DNA of 64,000 nt, from positions 7,826,501 to 7,890,500 of the forward strand of contig NC_064006.1 of the NCBI RefSeq assembly GCF_932276165.1, written 5' to 3'. The position numbers and the translations under genes were made by a program. Positions 10,057-24,700 of this stretch are shown here, one piece after another. The notes beneath the pieces are model-generated. The model was not told where the DNA came from, made no database searches, and saw nothing but the letters and a program-made list of their open reading frames with translations. This stretch comes from Plutella xylostella. Lineage: Eukaryota; Arthropoda; Insecta; Lepidoptera; Plutellidae. The first letter of the stretch is position 1. Every line of letters starts with the position of its first letter.

Positions 10057-10838
10057 GAGAGAGAGGTACGGTAGTGAGGTAGGTACATAGTTACAGGGGT
10101 ACAGCCTGGATAAAGCCTCTGTGGGAAGTGTGACAGAAGATATATCTTGCATGAGTTCCGGGTTCGAATTTCGATAGCTAACCCTTTGTGATGCTCGATG
10201 ATTTCTTTCACATGCTACTGTAGTTAGTAAGTGCAGCGCGAGTACCGCTAGGTGGCGACTTTCCCGCGCCATACTTTCTGCGTAAACTCGTTAATTCTCG
10301 AACCGAGTAAAAAAAACAGGTAAGTAACTAAATCGGAATAAGAATCTACCTACTAATATTTTATGTATGTAGGTAAGTATTATTTTCTAAGTAACATCCC
10401 AACCACCACAATAAAGAAATACTTACTTGAGTAAGTATCTAACCTACCTGATACCTCCCTGTTTAAATAAAATTCAACCACAACACAACAAGATGGAATA
10501 ATCTCTTCTATTCCGCGATCGTAATCGTTACAAACTGCCTATAAATTCTTTATAATACTCAATCTGTGTTTTAGCTTGAAGCAGAAAGGAAAAGTGAAAA
10601 CGTTTCCAATCTAAATAGGTTGTGTTGCAGGTATGTAGGTCCTTACCCTATTTTTCGGCTTAGCCTAGGCTATTCATACACATTGATTCCTAAGCCATTC
10701 TTCTCCATCCACTATCGGTTACGTGTTTAATTTTACGCAGTCTATTAAGTATTATTAAATTGTTTATTTTCACACAAAGTAAATTGGTACAAATTGGTAG
10801 GTACCTCAGCTACCTCTAATCCTATTTTTTTAATTTTT

Positions 10839-10975
10839 ATAACTGTCTTCCATCCAAAGGTTGTCTGGTACACATTTGCAATAAGACCGCCTTTTTGTAC
10901 TGTTTTTATTTTTAAGTTTTATTTTGTATGTTGATCATGTATGGTATTGTACAAAGGCGAACTTAATGTTTAGAT
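10839..10975. repeat. LINE-like 3'-tail repeats
   Basis: CTTCCATCCAAAGGTTGTCT and AAGACCGCCTTTTTGTACTG recur almost unchanged at 28566-28630. TTGTACAAAGGCGAACTT recurs at 10956-10973 and 14708-14725. These look like the ends of a dispersed non-LTR family. No coding part is left. Confidence 0.45.
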
Positions 10976-11023
10976 GGCATCCTATTCATCCCATAATACT
11001 GCGTTTGCCTGCTGTGCTAGGTT

Positions 11024-11142
11024 GCACGGGGCGCAAGACGCGCTCGCCAAGACGCCTTTTTTTCTCCTTTCCTCACTTATATATTGCGCGCCATCGAGAT
11101 CGAGTGCGGCGGAAATATTTTCTCACGTCTTGCGCCCCGTGC
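11024..11142. repeat. 119-bp MITE (GCACGGGGCGCAAGACG termini)
   Basis: The terminal 17 bp GCACGGGGCGCAAGACG is repeated exactly inverted at the right end. A relative with the same termini lies at 50044-50173. Confidence 0.75.
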
Positions 11143-11830
11143 TAGGCCTTCTGTTCGTAGTCTCGCCGATCTGAAACCAACAGTGCCCGTGTTTCGGTAC
11201 CATCCCCGCATTACCTAGTAGTTTGGCTGAACGGATTGGTAACTAGATTTTGGACTAGACTAGGCCATCATCTAGGAGTTCTAGGACCTAGCAGCCGCAT
11301 TGTCGCAGTTGCTTTGCGTCTTGGTCTTGATATGATATAAACCGATACACCCACAGACTACACAGTTTCGTCATACAACTTATCTTTGCCCATAAATACC
11401 AGAAGGTAAGTACCTACTTCAAGCTAGCATCATCTATCCACTTCTGGTTACTTAGGGTTACCTAGATCTGCGGTTAGGACGGCGCTAATCAGAAGGCACT
11501 CACAGTTCCATTGTCTTCTTCCTATTTAAGCAAGACATTATCTCCGCGACTCATAACTATTATAGTTCCCGCCTAATGATGCTTCTTGGTCCCGTCATCT
11601 TCGTTCGCGCTTTATGCAAGCAGTTTGCATAACGTGTGACCTCTTCGGAGACGGTCGCGGGCGCAGCAAAACTGTTGCAGAAACTTGAATGCGGCCAGTA
11701 TCGCGCGCGCGGCTTGCAGCGTCGGACGCACCAGGGGAAAAGAAAAAGAAATTATCTTTTTAAATTTTATTTATGGTGCTGGCTGACTTTTGAAATATAT
11801 TTTTTAATCTGTGTTCGGAAATTTGGCGGG

Positions 11831-11870
11831 ATGCGGTTCGCAGCGGCGCTTGCGCTGCTTTGCCTTTTTG
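11831..11870 (+). CDS. Skeletor: Skeletor-like exon 1 (signal peptide)
   Basis: The ATG in GGCGGGATGCGG begins a hydrophobic stretch (MRFAAALALLCLF) ending at a GTGAG donor in phase 1. It joins exon 2 to complete the signal sequence and cleavage region (GTAQAQ). Confidence 0.8.
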
Positions 11871-14800
11871 GTGAGTTTTTGTGGTTATTTTTTTTAGAAA
11901 GTACTCAAACTATTTTTAAATGATTGATGAGATTGGTTTCGGAGGTCAATTTAATTTAAATATGGTCAGTAAATCTGTATCTGGATTGGATTAGATGTTA
12001 CATTTATGAAAGTTATAGTTAAGTAAATATTAAATTAATAAAATTCAACGTTGTCACTTAGATTAAACTTTGTTACTCATGATTTAATATTGTATGAATA
12101 AAGTTCAGAGTATTAGGGTAGGTAATTTTATATCTACCCACCTATAACTTTTAATTTTAAGTATCGAAGTTTGACTTAGGTTTTAAAAGTTACTTAAGTC
12201 GAAGAATCATCTTGCATTTTACCTACATTTATCTAACTGAAATTAACGTAATATAAGCAGCTAAGTACTTACTTACCTACTTGAGATCACAGAGCAAAAA
12301 CTCCTCACTTTTTCTCTGCTGGGTAAAAAGTTTAATGAGTCAGCGAAGTTTATGTTAATGATAGAATTAGAAACTGAATGACTAGGTACCTACATACGAT
12401 ACTTAAATATAAACCAGTTTGCGCTTCATCTCTTCACTTTAATTTAACCAAACGGAATACGATCGCGAGCAATGATAAAGTTTCACCCACAAAATGCCGA
12501 CTACATTTTGGCCTAATTTTTTTTTACATTTCATTTATAATTAAATACAATATTTACGTATTTCGTTAGTAGGTACCTACCTTATTTTGATTCTGATGCA
12601 CTGTTAAATGTACTTATACCTACAAGTCAATATTACAGATTTTTCCGTTTAGGAGTAATTTGGTGCTATTGTCACTGAAACTTTTTCATTGATTGTGTAT
12701 CTAGCTCTAGGGTCATGTCCAGAAATAGGTACCTACCCTAGACTATTGTAGGTTGATGAAAGTGAGAGTTCATGCATGTATGTATGTATGTACTATCAGT
12801 TAATATAGGAACTAGGTAAGTATATTTATAGCTAAATAGGTACCTACCATGGGTACTTATATTACTACGATGTTTATTGATCAGTTTAAGCTCCATAAAC
12901 TCATATAAATTACATATTTTGGTATTCTTGTGTACCGTGCAGGTAGATAGGTACACGTTTACATATAGTTAACTGCGATATTCAAAGAAAAGCTATCTAA
13001 AAATACTTACATAAAAAGTTTTGACGGTAGGTATAACCGGTCGGAAATGTAGAGCAGAGACTAATCTAATCGATCTAAAATAAATATCAACTAATGAAAG
13101 TTTAACCTTGACTGATAGACTTCATCATCATAATTATTTTAATAAAAAATATTAAGTATTATAAAGTGGAAGTAGCAATCTTGACTTTATGACAAGTTTA
13201 GTTTTTCTATTCTATTATTTTCTATTTAATCGTCTATTTCAATACACGGTTTGCTATGAATTTTTTTCCCGATGTTTATATGTAAAGTATACTTATTATA
13301 TTTAAGTATACCTATATTTTTTACTCAGGGAGTCTTCTCTGGTGCATCTTTAATTTATGTTAAGTAAACTTAAGTAGTGACTCGAAGTGGCTAAGGATGC
13401 AGGCCGAAAGTAGTAAAAAATCGTACTTTCTTTTTCTTTAGCGGGCAACAAATTAAACACACAGCCATTGCCCTAGTGTAGAGAACACTTGTAAATCCTT
13501 AAGTACATTGTTTTCACTCCAAACTCGCTCAGTGGGTCACTACTCACTCGGCAAGGAAATAAAAGTAAAAAAAACTTCGGACATTGGAATGTTGGCGCCA
13601 ACATAAGGAGTAATGTTCAACTAATGTTTGACACAGTATAATTTGACACTCACGAGCAATGAAAATGTTCCAGTAACATAATCGGAACGTCAATGACACG
13701 TGAAACTTTCTCATTGCCCGTGAGTACTTATACCTATAGTAAGTGCGTATAGAAGTAAAAGTAAATAAATCCTAACTAATATTATAAATGCGAAAGTAAC
13801 TGTGTCTGTCTGTCTGTCTGTCTGTTACTCTTTCACGCAAAAACTACTGAACGGATTTGAATGAAATTTGGTATACATACGGTCTAGACCCTGGGAAAGA
13901 ACATAGGCTACTTTTTATCCCGGAATTCCCACGGGAAAACTTTTTAAGGCGAAGCGAAGCGCGCGGGAACAGCTAGTAGTTAATAAAAGTTATTTTAATA
14001 ATATTATGTTTATGTATCATAAACAAACAATGTTTGGAGACATTGTAAACAATAGCAAATGATTTATACAGTATTGCAAAAGTGGTAGGTATGGTAAGCC
14101 GAAAGGCGGCGTCGTTGTTCTACGTTACACTTACAAAAATACTTTACTTGTTACTTGTGGCTGACTGTACATTATAAGCAATAGCATTAGCATACAGAGA
14201 CATTTGAAACAACGATATTGTTCGAACGATAAATGTCACAACCGCAGTTTTGTTCACAGCAGCGAATTTACGACCGCAAAATAAACAACGTTTATTGCAC
14301 ATTATTTAGAATATTTGTAGTTTTTAACCGCCCGTGTAAGGTACGGTGTTATAAATTTGTTACTCCTGCGTAATTTTAGGTACCGAAACCAATTAAAACT
14401 ACAGTTTTAAGTTTTTTTAGCGACTTATTTGGTCAAATTCGACGAAAATGTAAAGAAGATTTTTTAAAGGTGTACCTAAGTATCGCTGTTTTCAACTTAT
14501 TTTATTTTCACAGTTATTAGATACTTATCTAGCTTCTTAAATAAGGTAATTATTATATAAGTTCTTTATAATTTTGATGATGACATTTACTAAAGTAATA
14601 GAGTATTAAGTAATAACTTCAAAGTCAAATACTTCGTCACAATAGTGTCTAGACTAGTATAGTTGCTTTATTATTATTATAAATTCTTTATTGCACATAA
14701 AAACATTGTACAAAGGCGAACTTTATACTAGTAGCATTCTCTACCAGTTAACCTTTGGTGATGTCGAGAAAGTTGGTAGTGCGATAGGCTGAGAGGAGAG

Positions 14801-17800
14801 AAGTTTATCTACTTAAATCGAGACACAGAGATATTCTTTCTTATACCTACATAATAACTGTACAAATTATATACCTACATATATAAATATATTTCTACAT
14901 TATATTATAATATACCTAATAGATAGATAGATATAAAAAAAAATATATATACCTAATACATACTAATAATACATAGTTGCTTTATTACCCTTTTCTTTCA
15001 TAAAAAATAAAACCACTTCATCTAAGTTTGAAGCAAGTTTTTCGTTTAAACGGAGAAACAATATAAGTAAACAATAATATACCTATATAGATAGGCCATG
15101 CAACCACATCCTATATCTCGAAAAAAAACTTAACTTTCTCGACCAACAACTTAAACACTTGCATCTCAATTTAGCTCCAATTTAAACGCAACCGAAGACT
15201 CAAAATTATATGAAACGAGTCTCTGGAAAGTAGCTGACCAACCACAGTGCTCAATCTGATCATTTACAGGGTGCAATATTATCAGTGAGATGCAAATTTA
15301 ATTTAATGTTTGAAAATTACCCGTCTATGGGTGCTTACATAGAGAATCGAGTTCCCTGTATCTACCTGTACCGGTAACCTGATTATGCGAAAGCGCTCAC
15401 TCACGGAGCATTTCCCGGATTTTTAAATGTCAGGAGCGCTTTCGCATAATCAGGTTACCGGTACAGGTAAATACAGGGAACCCGATTCTCTATGTAAGCA
15501 CCCTACCTTTCCGTGAATTTTCAAAAGTCGTAAAACGACCTCTTTATCTAGTCACCCCCTTTCGGCATACTACTTTTCAGTTCACCCTGTTCAATTATCT
15601 ATCGTGATTTTAGTGTGTTGTTTTTCGGACCCGATAAACTTTAAGGGGTGGGATTCTACGAGTAATTTCATCGAGAAAAAACCCCCATATGTGGGATCTA
15701 AGTAACTTAAATTAGATTTTCTTCTTCTTTTAGAAAATCATATCTCGAGATTTAAACGCCTTACGGAAATGCACCGATGAAATTATTCGTAGAATCCACC
15801 CTTAAAGTTTGTCGGGTCCGAAAAACAACACACTGTATAATATGAAAGTTGCTCAGTAAAAACCTGCCATGCAACGGGACCGTCACTGATAAAGTTGCAC
15901 CCTGTTTGTCGGCATAAGTGGGTCCTTTACAGAGCTTTCTTCTCTTCAATTGCTATAAATTGTTCAGTTGTCCCACATGCAACATGCAAAACATTACAAG
16001 TACAGCCAGATAGAAGATCATCTAAGTAAAATCGTGTGGTTCAAAACCATTATTATTCCTACCAAATGAAAAACACGTTCCCACAATCCTATATTGCGCG
16101 TACTTAGAATTATTTGATAAATAATAGAATAGATTATGATGATGATGATGATGATGATGTCCTCTTCGTCGTATCCGACAACAGCGACTCTTGCTACACT
16201 CTGTTATGTGCTCTTATGTGGCTGGCAAGTCCGAACTTCGTCTTGAACATCCTGACACACTGAGCACAGTAGAGCTGTCCCATCCTGTTGTATGTATAGT
16301 TGTAGGAGGGCTTAGGGCGTGTCTTCCGAGAGTGGCGTTTCACGTCAAGGTCTTGAAGTCGAGACTTTTCAAAATTTTCTAAGCCTTTGTGGACAGAGTT
16401 ACGCCACTCTGGCCTCATCTCAGCTAGTTCCTCCCAACTGTCCGGTGATATGCCACAAGCAACGAGGTGACGCTTGAGCACAAAGAATAGATTAGGTACC
16501 TACATAATTAAGAAAATTACTCTTCTTAATACTATTATTTATTTTATTTATTTATATAATATTACAGTGTTATACTTTACCAATATTTTTGGTTTGACTT
16601 TGGATAAAAGATGACATTTTCATAAAGTACATATAGCTAAAATAGCCCTTTACTTATGAGTTTATAGGCCTGCGGGCCTAATCAGTCAGTTTTGGCCAGA
16701 TTAGACCCACTATGTGACTATACTATGACTATATATGACCCAAATATGTACTACCTGACCTATCCTAACTTCCTGACGCACTGTGTGACTATATCTGACC
16801 CAAATAGGAATGTAATAACTGACCTATCCTAACGTATAGTTAAGTTTCTCGTATTATCTATGGTTTACTTATACAATTTTACCGCAGTTTATAGAGCACC
16901 TATGAGGAAAATGACTGAATTAGTAATTAAATTGCATAAACCTGTACCTAGATTTGCTAGGCTTGCTATTAATATATTTCTCAATTGCTTCTTTAGATCT
17001 CAGATTGATAGATCACCGGATTTTAGCTATTACGATTGCAAAGTTATTGCAAAATATTGTCAGTGAGTTCATGGATTTAATTAAGTTTGTATAATGCACT
17101 GAAAGCATTAAATGGCAAGCAATGAAGTAGTTCCAGTGACAACACCTCCAAATTACTCCTAATGGAAAAGTCTAGCTCAATGACGCTGTCATATTTATTT
17201 TTGTTTATATGAAGTAGGTACATCTGAATATTAGCAACCAAAACATGTGTTATTTTTTTTAAATAAAATACCTAAATACAAACATATGTACTCACGACTG
17301 TAATCCCCGAAGGGGTTGTCAGAGGTGGCTCACAAGCGAGCCACCCACTTTTCGCAGCACATTTGTAGGTACTTACGTGATAGGTTGCGAATGCGAATGC
17401 GTACCATATCGCCGATTTAAATAAAATGTTTGACGAAATTGGGATTATTTCGGTTCGTTTTTTGTAAGTGGAAATAGTATTTAATTGCTCATTCAGAGTG
17501 TATTTTAGGTTATTCGTAGGTACGTAAGTAAACACTTTGAATAACTTCCTGCACGATCCTATCCTCGATAAGTTTGTTTTTAAACAATGCTCAACACGAG
17601 CCTCGGATAATCTCTCGATGCGCCAAACTCTAACAATAACAACCCAACATTTACTTACATTCCGTCAACACCACAAGAGAACGGCTTCGAAATACAATGC
17701 TGGCTGTTAACCTTGGATCAAGAATTATGCTGTAAATTCCCATAGTCAGCCAGCGATGTACGGGGTACACTGGCGGCCACATTCCAACCACCACAGTGGG

Positions 17801-20800
17801 TCAAACACCAACGGTACATGCACCGGTATCAAACCAAACTATCTATACACCTGTACCGTACAAAAGCCACTCTTAAGCTGGCAGCTTTAAGAGCTTTAAT
17901 AAAGGCTTTTGGCGGCTGGCAAAGTAGTTTTTGCTACAGATTTATTTAAAACTGGATAATTGTGAGATAAGACGCTTGTAATGATAATAGGCCGTATTAC
18001 TTTACGCTGTAAAGTTGATATTTTACAACAAAACAAAAGTCAATAAAGAAAATTACTATTACTATGTTACGCCAAATGCACATGTAATTATTTAAGTCTG
18101 GGATGAGATATATTTCTTAGGACCTAACAGTTAATTTGTTACTAAAAGTGGCCTACCTTATAGCTTAGGTCTACACCTCTGCGGAAAAGTAAACCTAATC
18201 CTTTTCAGGTATAATTGTCACTCTGATATTGATCAATAAGTTTATCAACCCCACAGTACACTACTTATATGACTTTGGAAACCTCCTGTAGAGTGAAGTA
18301 AACTAAGTTACAGCTACTGGTGATGGAGCTCTGATGAACGTATTCATATCCGCGAATGCAGTCACAACTTCGAGGCTTACAATTGATTGCACATTTTGTA
18401 TGCATTCTTTATAGCTCTCTATGTAGGTAGTATAAAGCTCTAACCTACATAAGGTAAGAGCTTTAGAAAGCTTCGATTCGGCGTCAAAAATACTGTAAAA
18501 CTCCGGGATTAAAACAGTTTTTTTGATTAACCTTGGAAATTATTGCGTACATATATTATAGGTACTGGTTATTAAAAAGAAATGAAAAATATTGAGTGAC
18601 AATAGCACTGAATTAGTCCTAAACGAAAAACGCTAGCTTAATAAAGCCGTCTGCAATATTGAAGTACAATATTTACCAGCGCATCAAAATAATCCCAACT
18701 GAAAACGCTCGCAACTGTTACGATATTAATAATATAATTATGTTATCCGTTGTTTTCTACAACCAATTTATTACGTACACCAAAGGCTTGATGACAAAGT
18801 CCTTAGTTTCAACAAAATGTCCCTATTTCCTCTGCACGAAGTTTAAACTTATAATGTTATTTAACTTATTATTTATAAGGCAATGAGGTAACGCCACGTA
18901 ACTATCAATTGTTCAGTCCGATTTTTTCAGCAAAAATCCCACGGATCGGTTTCCATATCGTAACCGAGGCTGGGAAACGGTTTCTTGTCACAATAATGAA
19001 GTGAATTCATAATATTATTACTGTATTTACCCATAACCAATAATTTATTAAAGTAAACATTCACTCGATATCGTCTGTTTCAAAATGTCCGGATAAACTT
19101 TATCTGTGGTATAGAAATGGAATTTAAGAGAATGAGAGAATCACAGATAATTTATATCCAGAACTCGTGGAACATACACACACTTAGGGCCAGTTTTTTT
19201 TATCCCTATATAGTTAACTCAACCATTGGTAAATAATGGCAACCAGTTAAAAACCAACAAAATTCGTATGCAGTTGTCATGCTTGACACGTGACTTGACT
19301 AATGGTTAAAGTTGACCACGGATCAAAAAACTGGCCCTAGTAGCTATTTTCTGAACAAAATTACCATCCTGCATATGACAACTAAGTATAATTATAATTA
19401 GAGGATGCACCAAAAGTGCTATATTAAGCCGAAAGGGGGTGACTCAGTGGGTCATTCTGAACAACTTTTGTTCTACGACCATATATATACAGGTTATAGA
19501 AGATTACTTGTAACTTTGATAAACCAGCTCTAATGTTTGTCGCCAACATAACACGCTAAAATAAGAATTTCTCGAATTATAGAATTACTAGCTGTTCCCG
19601 CGAGCTTCGCTTAAAATAGACCATATCTGTACAAATGCGTTCAGTAGTTTTGGCGTAAAAGAGTAATAGACAGACAGACAGACACAGTTACTTTCACATT
19701 TATAATATTAGTAAGGATAGTAAGGATAAGCAAGGATAAAAATTTCGGTACCGTATAACGTCTTGTTAGCTGATAAACTTACTTTACTTATTTTACATTC
19801 CGAGATGGAGTCTTGTAGATAACACGTGAGAGAAAGTGCATGTGTAACATACAGCAATTACCCACATGACATTAATTCGACACGACTAGCGATTTCGCAC
19901 CTTAACTCAAAGTTAATACGGTTTATTCGTGTCAAATAGTAGCTAACCTTTTTTGCGAGAAGGCTTATATAGGTACAAAGGTTCTGATTTCCATTATTGT
20001 ATGAGAGATAGTTCCTATCCTATTGATAAGAAGTCTTTATGAAAACGTTTCATGGGATTTATAGATTAATGAGTTAGTTATGAGATTGTATAGGTACTAT
20101 CGGGGAATCGTTGAAGGTTCTCAACGATATTTTAATACGAATTATACAGTCTAACCATAAAGTCTTGAAAACGGAAGTGGACCCTAACTTATTGTTTAAG
20201 ATGGTATTTAATCGATCTGTTATATTTATTAAAGGACATATACGTTAAAATCCATAATCAATAGATATTTTATTTTTAAAATGTATGTAGAAATAAGTAA
20301 ATAACTGATGATCATAAAAAGTCTTAGCAAAATCGCACTCATGTCAGGACTTTATAGTTTGACTGTAGATGGATGTAAGTTTGCATCTCTATCAAATAAA
20401 GTACGGTCAGGTGCAAAGAAACCTGACCCCCCTCTCATACTAACAATCCTTCTGAGGGGGGTCAGGTTTATCTGCCCCTTACTGTACATAGTCTAAAGTC
20501 CATACAACTTATTCAGCCTATATTCCCTCACTGTAGAATTTACTTAACTAGTCGTTTTTCCTTCCCTTTGCTATCACTTTTATGGTGAAGTTCCCATAAC
20601 GGTAGTAATTATTTAATGAAAGTTCACATACTATAGAGCACTGCTATTAGTACTGTTAATAGTTACCTACTAGAATAATTAGAAATGTTACGTTTAAAGG
20701 GAGAAAAACTACGTCTTGGAGAGACCTATGCTTAGTTGTAGACGATAATTGGATGATGACGTTATAATCCAATAAGCCTCTGTTTTTATCGATATTTTTA

Positions 20801-21731
20801 AAGTTGTAGAGCAAAACTTGGTCAGACTGACAACCTGAGTCACTTTCGCTTTACTTGCCATTTTGCAACACGCTACTTATAGAAATTCATCAGATATTGG
20901 GCTACGTAGCAACATACAAAAACACACCCAATAGGAAACTTACCCCACCCCTCTGTTCCGATCAAAATCAAAACCGCACCTGACTATGATATCACCAACT
21001 GGTAGAAATTTTATATCCTAAATTATTTATTTAATTAATTAATAACCAATAAAAAAAGTCTTAATATACCAGGTGTGTCTGTAACATGATATCTTCCTCC
21101 CATCTCATGTTATTATGACACTAATTAGTAATGAAAATATCAAATTAATCGGTATATAATGGGACGTTGAGTCATCTATGAAAATACTGAGCTTAGACAG
21201 TTTATGAAGACTCTTGAGTCATCATCATCACGCCCCTACTGCGGGGCACGGGTCTCCTTCCTTTTAGTAAAGATCTTTAGTAACCTAAAAGCCCTTTTTC
21301 TATGTTTCTATGGTTTCACAACGGTTGTCTGAAAGAGATCGCTTTTAGCGACAAGAACGCCACGTTAACAAACGAACGAACGTTATTTAAGTTATGTTTT
21401 ACGGTGTGCAAATAATGTTTATTATTATAATTTAGTATTAGAGATAGCCCTACGTTCACTTTATGTGGCATGCATCGCCCTGTGGGGTACCCTATATAGT
21501 TTTTTTTACGAATTTTGTATAGGTTTGTACTTACGACTAAAATGTTTGTGTTTTGGCTAATTGGATTTTGGTTTCTAGATTTTGGTACTAATTTTAAAGC
21601 TCTAATGTTATGAGTATAAATTCATACAAGTTTAAGAAGATCCTTGGTTAGCTTGAAACAGTGTTTTGGAAACTGGTCGTAAATGTCATGCAGTTAAACA
21701 TATCTTCGTGATTGAAAGTATGTCTCCAAGT

Positions 21732-21762
<31 letters not shown>

Positions 21763-24700
21763 AAGTAACCAGCACGCACTGTAGAGTCCAACAACGCTAA
21801 CTTTGTAATAGAAACAAGCGGTTATTCCGTTCTGTTACCTTATAATATTCATGCTATGGTGGATTATGGGGAACGTATGTCCCAGAATTTAGTGCCAATT
21901 TCTCCATAGTCGGTTAGAGCATAACCAGGTATTAGTGGTTGACTTTGTTGACACATCTGTCATGAATTTAGTATGGAGATGACGTATAATTGATCAACCA
22001 ATACCTGGTTACGATTTAACCGACTATTGTGAAATTGGAGCTTTCCCTATTATAGGGTTTAAAAAAAAAATATTAGGGTATCGTAATTTTTTGGCCATGC
22101 TTTCCCAAATTGGACTCCAGGATCTAGGGGTGAATTTTATAAGTGTAACACAAAATGAGATCACCTATTTCTGTAACTGACGTAACTAAGGTTGAGGTTG
22201 CAAAGTTAGCGTTCCCTGACTCTACGCATATGGCTAGCTGTAATGCATAGATGAAGATTATATTTATTATGCATGTATGTATTTGGGTTAGTGTCTCTGT
22301 ATGCAAATAATATGCACATTTATAATTATATGGCGGTCAATATTCAAGGGTAGAGCAATCGATTATTTTATTATAACATTTATTTTATAATAATTTAGGC
22401 TGTTTGATATACCGTTTTGGATCTTGTGGTCGTGATAGGTCTTTGAGTAGGACTTAAGGTAAGCATCTACCTTTCGACATCGTACTCAACGGATGCATCG
22501 CATTCAGTATTTGCCGTTTCTGCACACATTATGACAATCTGTTATGACAATGACAATACGTACGATACCGATAATACCGATGATATAATTTATATTTATC
22601 ATTTGTTGTAACATGTAGGTATATTTTATGTATTACACTTATATCTCATATTAAATTTGTGCAATAACGTATTAATAAATAAATAAATAATAATAATACC
22701 TACCGATAAGTCCTCTTCCTTACCTTAACGTTCAAGCTTAGAATAATACGAATACGAAATCTCTCATTTGCATACGGAAAAACTGAACCTTATAATAGTA
22801 CCCATTCATTGTAAACATTACATTATTATTAGGATATGAATAATTTTTTATTTTAATTTAATTCTCTCGCAATTCATTAGTAAGACAGTAAAAATAGAAT
22901 AACCTCCATTCACTGCAAGCGGCGGGCAAACAGACCGAGCAATAAAAGTATTAAACTTGGAGATGAAAACTGAAGATAATTGCAAGTTAATTGGCGGAGC
23001 GGTCTTTAACCCAGTTCATGGTACGGCCACGACACAGTGCATGGAGATCGCAGTGTCGATGTTAACGTGAAAAGGGAAAGATAGTATTATTGTGTTATGT
23101 AGAGGTGAATGTGACCACAAATGTGGAAACTTGTAGACAAATGAATTTGAAAACCTTGAAAAGTCGCGAAAAAACTAGGTACTGAAAAACTAACGTGCCG
23201 TACTTATGTTGAATTACTCATATAACTAATACATGACAGATAGGTATATTTTCAAACTATGTATAGATTAACTGAAAAATACTTGAATCCGTAACTTAAA
23301 TTTGTCAAAAACGAAGCCAGCGGCAGCGGGGCAAAAGATTTACTTAATGTGTGGAATATTTTCAGTTTATTCGTTTCAAACTAACATACAAAGTCCTTTT
23401 TTATTTTACTAAGGTCTATGAGGAAGTCTGGGTATAGTATAAGGTAGGTATATAGATAGGTATAAGTATATGTTAAGTAGAGAGCCTTATGTGTGAAAGT
23501 TGATGGCAGGACGTGCTATCACATCCGACCGTTCGTTACATAAACATTATATACCCACGTATTTATACCTAAGTTACATACCCTACGTAATGTACCTACA
23601 CCAAGTTACAAGTGTCAATAAACTATTGAGTAATCGAAAAAAAAATACCCATAAATAAATCAAATTATGGCATAACCGAAAAAAAATACTGAAAAGCTAG
23701 ATCATAGACAAAAATAATCAGGCTTTATTCCTTTTGTTTGCTAGTGCTAAAATATTATATACTTACGTTAGTTTTTCGTTTAGCTTGAACCCATAACACA
23801 GCCATGTACTCTCAGGCCGCAATCGTCCACTGCCCACCAAAACAATCATCGGCACATCTGGAGGGCGTCCCACGCGACTCTAGCCTGCTTGGCCTCGACA
23901 ACTCATCTCTAATAAAATCACCTCACATAATTTCCAGACTGCATCTCTCCAATGCAGTAATAAACCACCACCAGTCGACCGCGAACATTGCATAACTGCA
24001 TCTTCTGATGTACTACACACCTGGCCACACCTGCGATTAATTCACCACCCTACTACTAACGAGACAAAGTACAAACTCCTTCGCTAGTGTTGCAGACGAT
24101 AAATCGCACAAAAATGTCTTGAAAGTAAGAGTAGGTGCTGGGAGGGGAAAGCCAGCACTGATTCAGGGGCAGTCGATAACGATGTTCGAATCGATTGCGT
24201 TCGTGATCGAAAACGTAGATGGTTATCGGTCATGGACGGTGTGGTTTTCCTTTCGTTTTTGCAGTGTGAGTTTCCTATGTAATTATAAATTATGTAGATT
24301 ATGTTATTGTTTGTGGATTCCTGAACTGTAACGGTGATTAAAAGTAATTTCTAATAAAAAGGAAGTTCTCAGTGTTTGCTTATTTACTAAGACACATTAT
24401 TTCAAAAGCTCTATAAATGTTTTTTATGTACCTACTTATCTATTAACTGCTGCATTAGCTGTAAAAAAACTACTAATACATAAAATAGAATGAAGAGTCT
24501 AGTATTGTAAATTAATAACATTGCAACTCATTACGTCAAACAAAAAGTTTCATATCGGCGGATATAAAGTTTTATATTAGTCTATGATATCGGTAAGCGT
24601 AGGAACCAAGCACTTCGGAATTATTCGACCTTGATATCGAATCAATTTTGATTATCTACAGACCCTAGAATCAGATATCTGCCAATCAGAGGCAGTCAAG

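Larger units (their letters stand above)
9648..11830. promoter_or_regulatory. shared upstream region of the head-to-head gene pair
   Basis: The two start codons point away from each other across 2.18 kb, which must hold both promoters or at least their proximal parts. A CpG-richer patch at 11640-11740 precedes the Skeletor-like ATG and may be its promoter or 5' UTR. The rest includes a LINE C-terminal remnant, a MITE at 11024-11142 and two LINE 3'-tail pieces. No TATA box or Inr could be assigned with confidence. Confidence 0.45.
15266..15905. repeat. nest of three inverted-repeat elements
   Basis: The outer ends ACAGGGTGCAATATTATCAG and CTGATAAAGTTGCACCCTGT are inverted. Inside lie a 175-bp foldback with arms of about 70 bp (15329-15503) and a second with arms of about 60 bp (15612-15834). 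Confidence 0.7.

Noticed and set aside
23804..24331. Small open frames as a host gene
   Set aside because: No splice, domain or composition support. The translations do not resemble any known family.
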